Shown here piece by piece: positions 61,930 to 64,000 of a DNA stretch of 64,000 nt. Numbering within the stretch: position 1 is the stretch's first letter; each line of letters opens with the position of its first letter. The notes under the pieces are model-generated. The model had not been told where the DNA came from. It saw only the letters and a program-made list of their open reading frames with translations, and did not search any database. The stretch covers positions 186,001-250,000 of the forward strand of contig NZ_CP126084.1 of NCBI RefSeq assembly GCF_030122845.1, given 5' to 3'. A program made the translations under genes and the position numbers. Source of the stretch: Paenibacillus woosongensis. Its GTDB lineage: Bacteria > Bacillota > Bacilli > Paenibacillales > Paenibacillaceae.

Positions 61930-62913
61930 ATGAACTTATTTAACCGGATGATTAAAAATATGGGCAGGGAAGTAGGCTTGCTTGTCACTTTGTTTCTGTT
62001 GGTGGCCGTTTTTGCTATCATTGATCCTATTTACTTGAGTCCTGCCAACCTGCTGGACATCGTCGACCAAAGCACGATTAACGGCCTTTTGGCGATAGGG
62101 ATTACTTTTGTTATTATTACGGGCGGCATCGATTTGTCTATTGGATCAATTATGGCGATTGTCATTGTCAGCGTAGGATGGTTTTTGACGAAAAGCGGGA
62201 TGAACCCTGTTCTAGCTATCATTCTAGGGATTATGCTTGGTGCGTTAATTGGGGCGTTTAACGGTCTGCTTGTCACCAAGTTCAAGCTGCAGCCTTTTAT
62301 TGCGACATTGGCGACGATGAGTATTTTCCGCGGTGTGGCTTATATCATCACCAAAGGCTGGCCTGTACTGAATATTCCCCAGAATTTCCGCAATATGATG
62401 GATGGGGATCTGGTCGGGGACTTCCCGATATCCATTCCAATTCTATTAGCATTTGCAGTTATAAGTCATGTCATCCTGAAGAAGACCAGAACAGGAACCT
62501 TTATATTCTCAATTGGCGGTAATGAAGAGGCCACACGGCTATCTGGCATCAATGTCGATTTTACCAAAGTTGTGACTTATGCATTGTGCGGCGTTGGAGC
62601 GGCGCTTGCCGGAATGGTGATGCTGGCCCGGTTAGGCACAGGCGAACCAGCCGCCGGACAGAGCTATGAGCTCTATGCGATCGCCGCAGCCGCTATTGGC
62701 GGGACTAGTCTGGCTGGAGGGAAGGGCAGCATCATCGGCACCCTGCTTGGCGCTCTTATTTTGTCCGCATTAAAGACCGGCCTGGTTGTCGTTGGCGTGG
62801 ATTCATTCTGGCAGTATATAGCTACAGGAGCTATTATTGCAGTAGCGGCTTATTTTGAAGTCGTGCAAAGCAAAATCAGCGGTTTTGGCAAAAGATTATT
62901 GGGCAAAATCTGA
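61930..62913 (+). CDS. Sugar ABC transporter permease (RbsC type)
   Basis: 327-residue permease of the ribose/galactoside branch, with about nine membrane segments. The family signature is the region GITFVIITGGIDLSIGSIMAI (near residue 57), FNGLLVTKFKLQPFIATLATM and AAAAIGGTSLAGGKGSIIGTLLGALI near the C-terminus. Only one permease is encoded, consistent with a homodimeric channel. Translationally close to the ATPase. Confidence 0.94.
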   Translation: MNLFNRMIKNMGREVGLLVTLFLLVAVFAIIDPIYLSPANLLDIVDQSTINGLLAIGITFVIITGGIDLSIGSIMAIVIVSVGWFLTKSGMNPVLAIILGIMLGALIGAFNGLLVTKFKLQPFIATLATMSIFRGVAYIITKGWPVLNIPQNFRNMMDGDLVGDFPISIPILLAFAVISHVILKKTRTGTFIFSIGGNEEATRLSGINVDFTKVVTYALCGVGAALAGMVMLARLGTGEPAAGQSYELYAIAAAAIGGTSLAGGKGSIIGTLLGALILSALKTGLVVVGVDSFWQYIATGAIIAVAAYFEVVQSKISGFGKRLLGKI

Positions 62914-62956
62914 GTGGGCAGACATCAAAGTTCGCAAGCGGATGGAGTGGAGTTGA

Positions 62957-63871
62957 GTGAAGGACAAGGTTATTACTGTGATAGGGAGCATCAATTTTGA
63001 TATTATTTTTAAACAGCAGCGCTTGGCAGCCATAGGCGAAACCTATTCAGCCGAGCACATGTCCGTTGCAGGCGGGGGCAAAGGAGCGAATCAAGCGGTG
63101 CAATGTGCCAAGCTTGGTGTTCCCACCTACCTGGTTGGTTCGACCGGCAAGGATGTTATGGGGGATCAACTGCTGCAAGAGCTGAAGAGTTACGGCGTGA
63201 ATACGGATTATGTAGCCAGAGTAAATGAAACAACAGGCGTAGGCGTCGTAAATGCGCTGGAAGATGGATCATTGATGGCCACCATATCCAAAGGGGCCAA
63301 TTACACAATGACAAAGGAGAGAATCGATGCGATTGAGTCTCTTCTGAAACGCAGTTCCATCGTTATTTTGCAGCTTGAAGTTCCGGTTGAGGTCGTGGAA
63401 TATTGCATTCATCGGGCTCATGAACTTGGCTGCTATGTGATCCTGAATGCGGCTCCTGCTGCGGCAATTTCCGCTGATGCACTTGCGAAGGTAAATTGCC
63501 TGGTCGTCAATGAACCGGAGGCTTCATTCTATTGCGGCCAGGAGATTGATGATCTGGAATCTGCATTGAAATATGGACGAGAGCTCTATAACAAAACAGG
63601 GGAGCTGCTGATCATTACATTAGGAAGCAAGGGGAGCGTGCTGTTTAACGACGCCTCTAATATTCACATTGAAGCACGGCCAGTCCATGCGATTGAAACG
63701 ACCGGTGCAGGAGATTCCTTTATCGGCGCATTGGCTTATCAGCTTCTGCTAGATACGGAGATTACCGCAGCGGCGGAATTTGCGACAAGGGCAGCAGCTA
63801 TAACTGTAACCAGGATCGGTGCGCAGCCTGCGATGCCGACATTAGAGGAGCTTGCAGCGCCCCGTTCTTAA
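62957..63871 (+). CDS. Ribokinase-family (PfkB) carbohydrate kinase
   Basis: 304 residues from a GTG at 62957 with GGAGTGGAG upstream. PfkB signatures: N-terminal GGGKGANQAVQCAKLG and the C-terminal catalytic motif ETTGAGDSFIGALAYQLL with the base Asp; LLIITLGSKGSVLFN is the ATP-site strand. It phosphorylates the sugar brought in by the preceding transporter. Ribokinase itself is possible, but the isomerase at the head of the operon suggests a different pentose or hexose. A hairpin without T tract (63859-63880) overlaps its end. Confidence 0.9.
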   Translation: MKDKVITVIGSINFDIIFKQQRLAAIGETYSAEHMSVAGGGKGANQAVQCAKLGVPTYLVGSTGKDVMGDQLLQELKSYGVNTDYVARVNETTGVGVVNALEDGSLMATISKGANYTMTKERIDAIESLLKRSSIVILQLEVPVEVVEYCIHRAHELGCYVILNAAPAAAISADALAKVNCLVVNEPEASFYCGQEIDDLESALKYGRELYNKTGELLIITLGSKGSVLFNDASNIHIEARPVHAIETTGAGDSFIGALAYQLLLDTEITAAAEFATRAAAITVTRIGAQPAMPTLEELAAPRS

Positions 63872-63947
63872 AGACGGGGCATATGATATAATTAGGTTAG
63901 ATTTAGGCCGGAATGGCTGTAGTGTTAAAGGGCTGAGGTGACCAAAT

Positions 63948-64000
63948 TTGATTCCATATGTTCGCAGAAAACAGATTCTTGAAGAGGTAGAGAAGAAGGA
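63948..64000 (+). CDS. DeoR-family regulator, N-terminal fragment cut by window end
   Basis: A TTG at 63948 with GAGGTG 8 bases upstream opens MIPYVRRKQILEEVEKKE, the typical start of DeoR-type sugar-operon repressors, and runs off the end of the window. Only 17 codons are visible, so the assignment rests on this short start and on its place after a sugar operon. Confidence 0.6.
   Translation, partial: MIPYVRRKQILEEVEKK

Overview
The window reads as chromosome of a Gram-positive, spore-former-type Bacillota, most likely Paenibacillus or a close relative. The signs are a cggR-gapA-pgk-tpiA-gpmI-eno glycolytic block with CggR-type operators, a CtsR box on the clpP promoter, secG-rnr-smpB-ssrA in the usual Bacillota order, a tmRNA tag GKQQTNYALAA, strong AGGAGG ribosome sites and several lipoprotein solute-binding proteins. 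Core genes are moderately GC-rich; the accessory block from about 24.7 to 39.7 kb is visibly more AT-rich.

Layout. 0-4 kb: spermidine/putrescine ABC transporter (potB, potC, potD) and a secreted DUF3298-type protein. 4-7.5 kb, minus strand: DsbA/FrnE-like oxidoreductase, adenine deaminase, clpP under a CtsR-overlapped promoter. 7.6-10.6 kb: tRNA-Arg(CCG), an unexplained 101-nt inverted-repeat element and two orphan solute-binding lipoproteins. 10.8-18.2 kb: glycolytic operon behind two pairs of GGGAC half-sites. 18.2-24 kb: repeat-rich spacer, a decayed gene, secG, rnr with a long Gly/Lys/Ala tail, smpB and a DUF2167 membrane protein.

24.3-39.7 kb: ssrA (tmRNA) followed by what looks like a tandem array of integrated cassettes. 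Degraded copies of the tmRNA 3' end recur at about 29.6, 36.29, 36.94, 38.24 and 39.68 kb, usually followed by a short terminator hairpin, and two of them also by a GTAG(AC) motif about 50 bases on. Between them lie a type III toxin-antitoxin system (toxI repeat RNA plus ToxN), an IS3-family element, small secreted/membrane genes, an MscS channel, a complete type I restriction-modification system, an HNH nuclease, a broken zinc-ribbon gene, a broken zeta-toxin-like kinase and a MetE-like methyltransferase. No integrase is visible, so the array looks like a fossil defence/cargo island.

39.9-64 kb: acetate symporter pair; a 17-bp-stem RNA-like element; PhnB-like protein; nitroreductase and divergent MarR regulator sharing palindromic operators; ung; an SDR, HxlR regulator and aldo/keto reductase group; a conserved, uncharacterised operon (DUF2997, a duplicated Ycf35/DUF1257-like protein, a PH/GYF/helix-hairpin-helix protein, an NrdG-like iron-sulfur protein and a 54-residue protein); a TetR gene flanked by identical inverted operators with its membrane-protein target; a tandem DUF1259 pair; a TetR-regulated ABC export system whose permease is broken by an internal deletion; and a ribose-type sugar operon (isomerase, binding protein, ATPase, permease, ribokinase-family kinase) running into a DeoR-family regulator cut by the window end.
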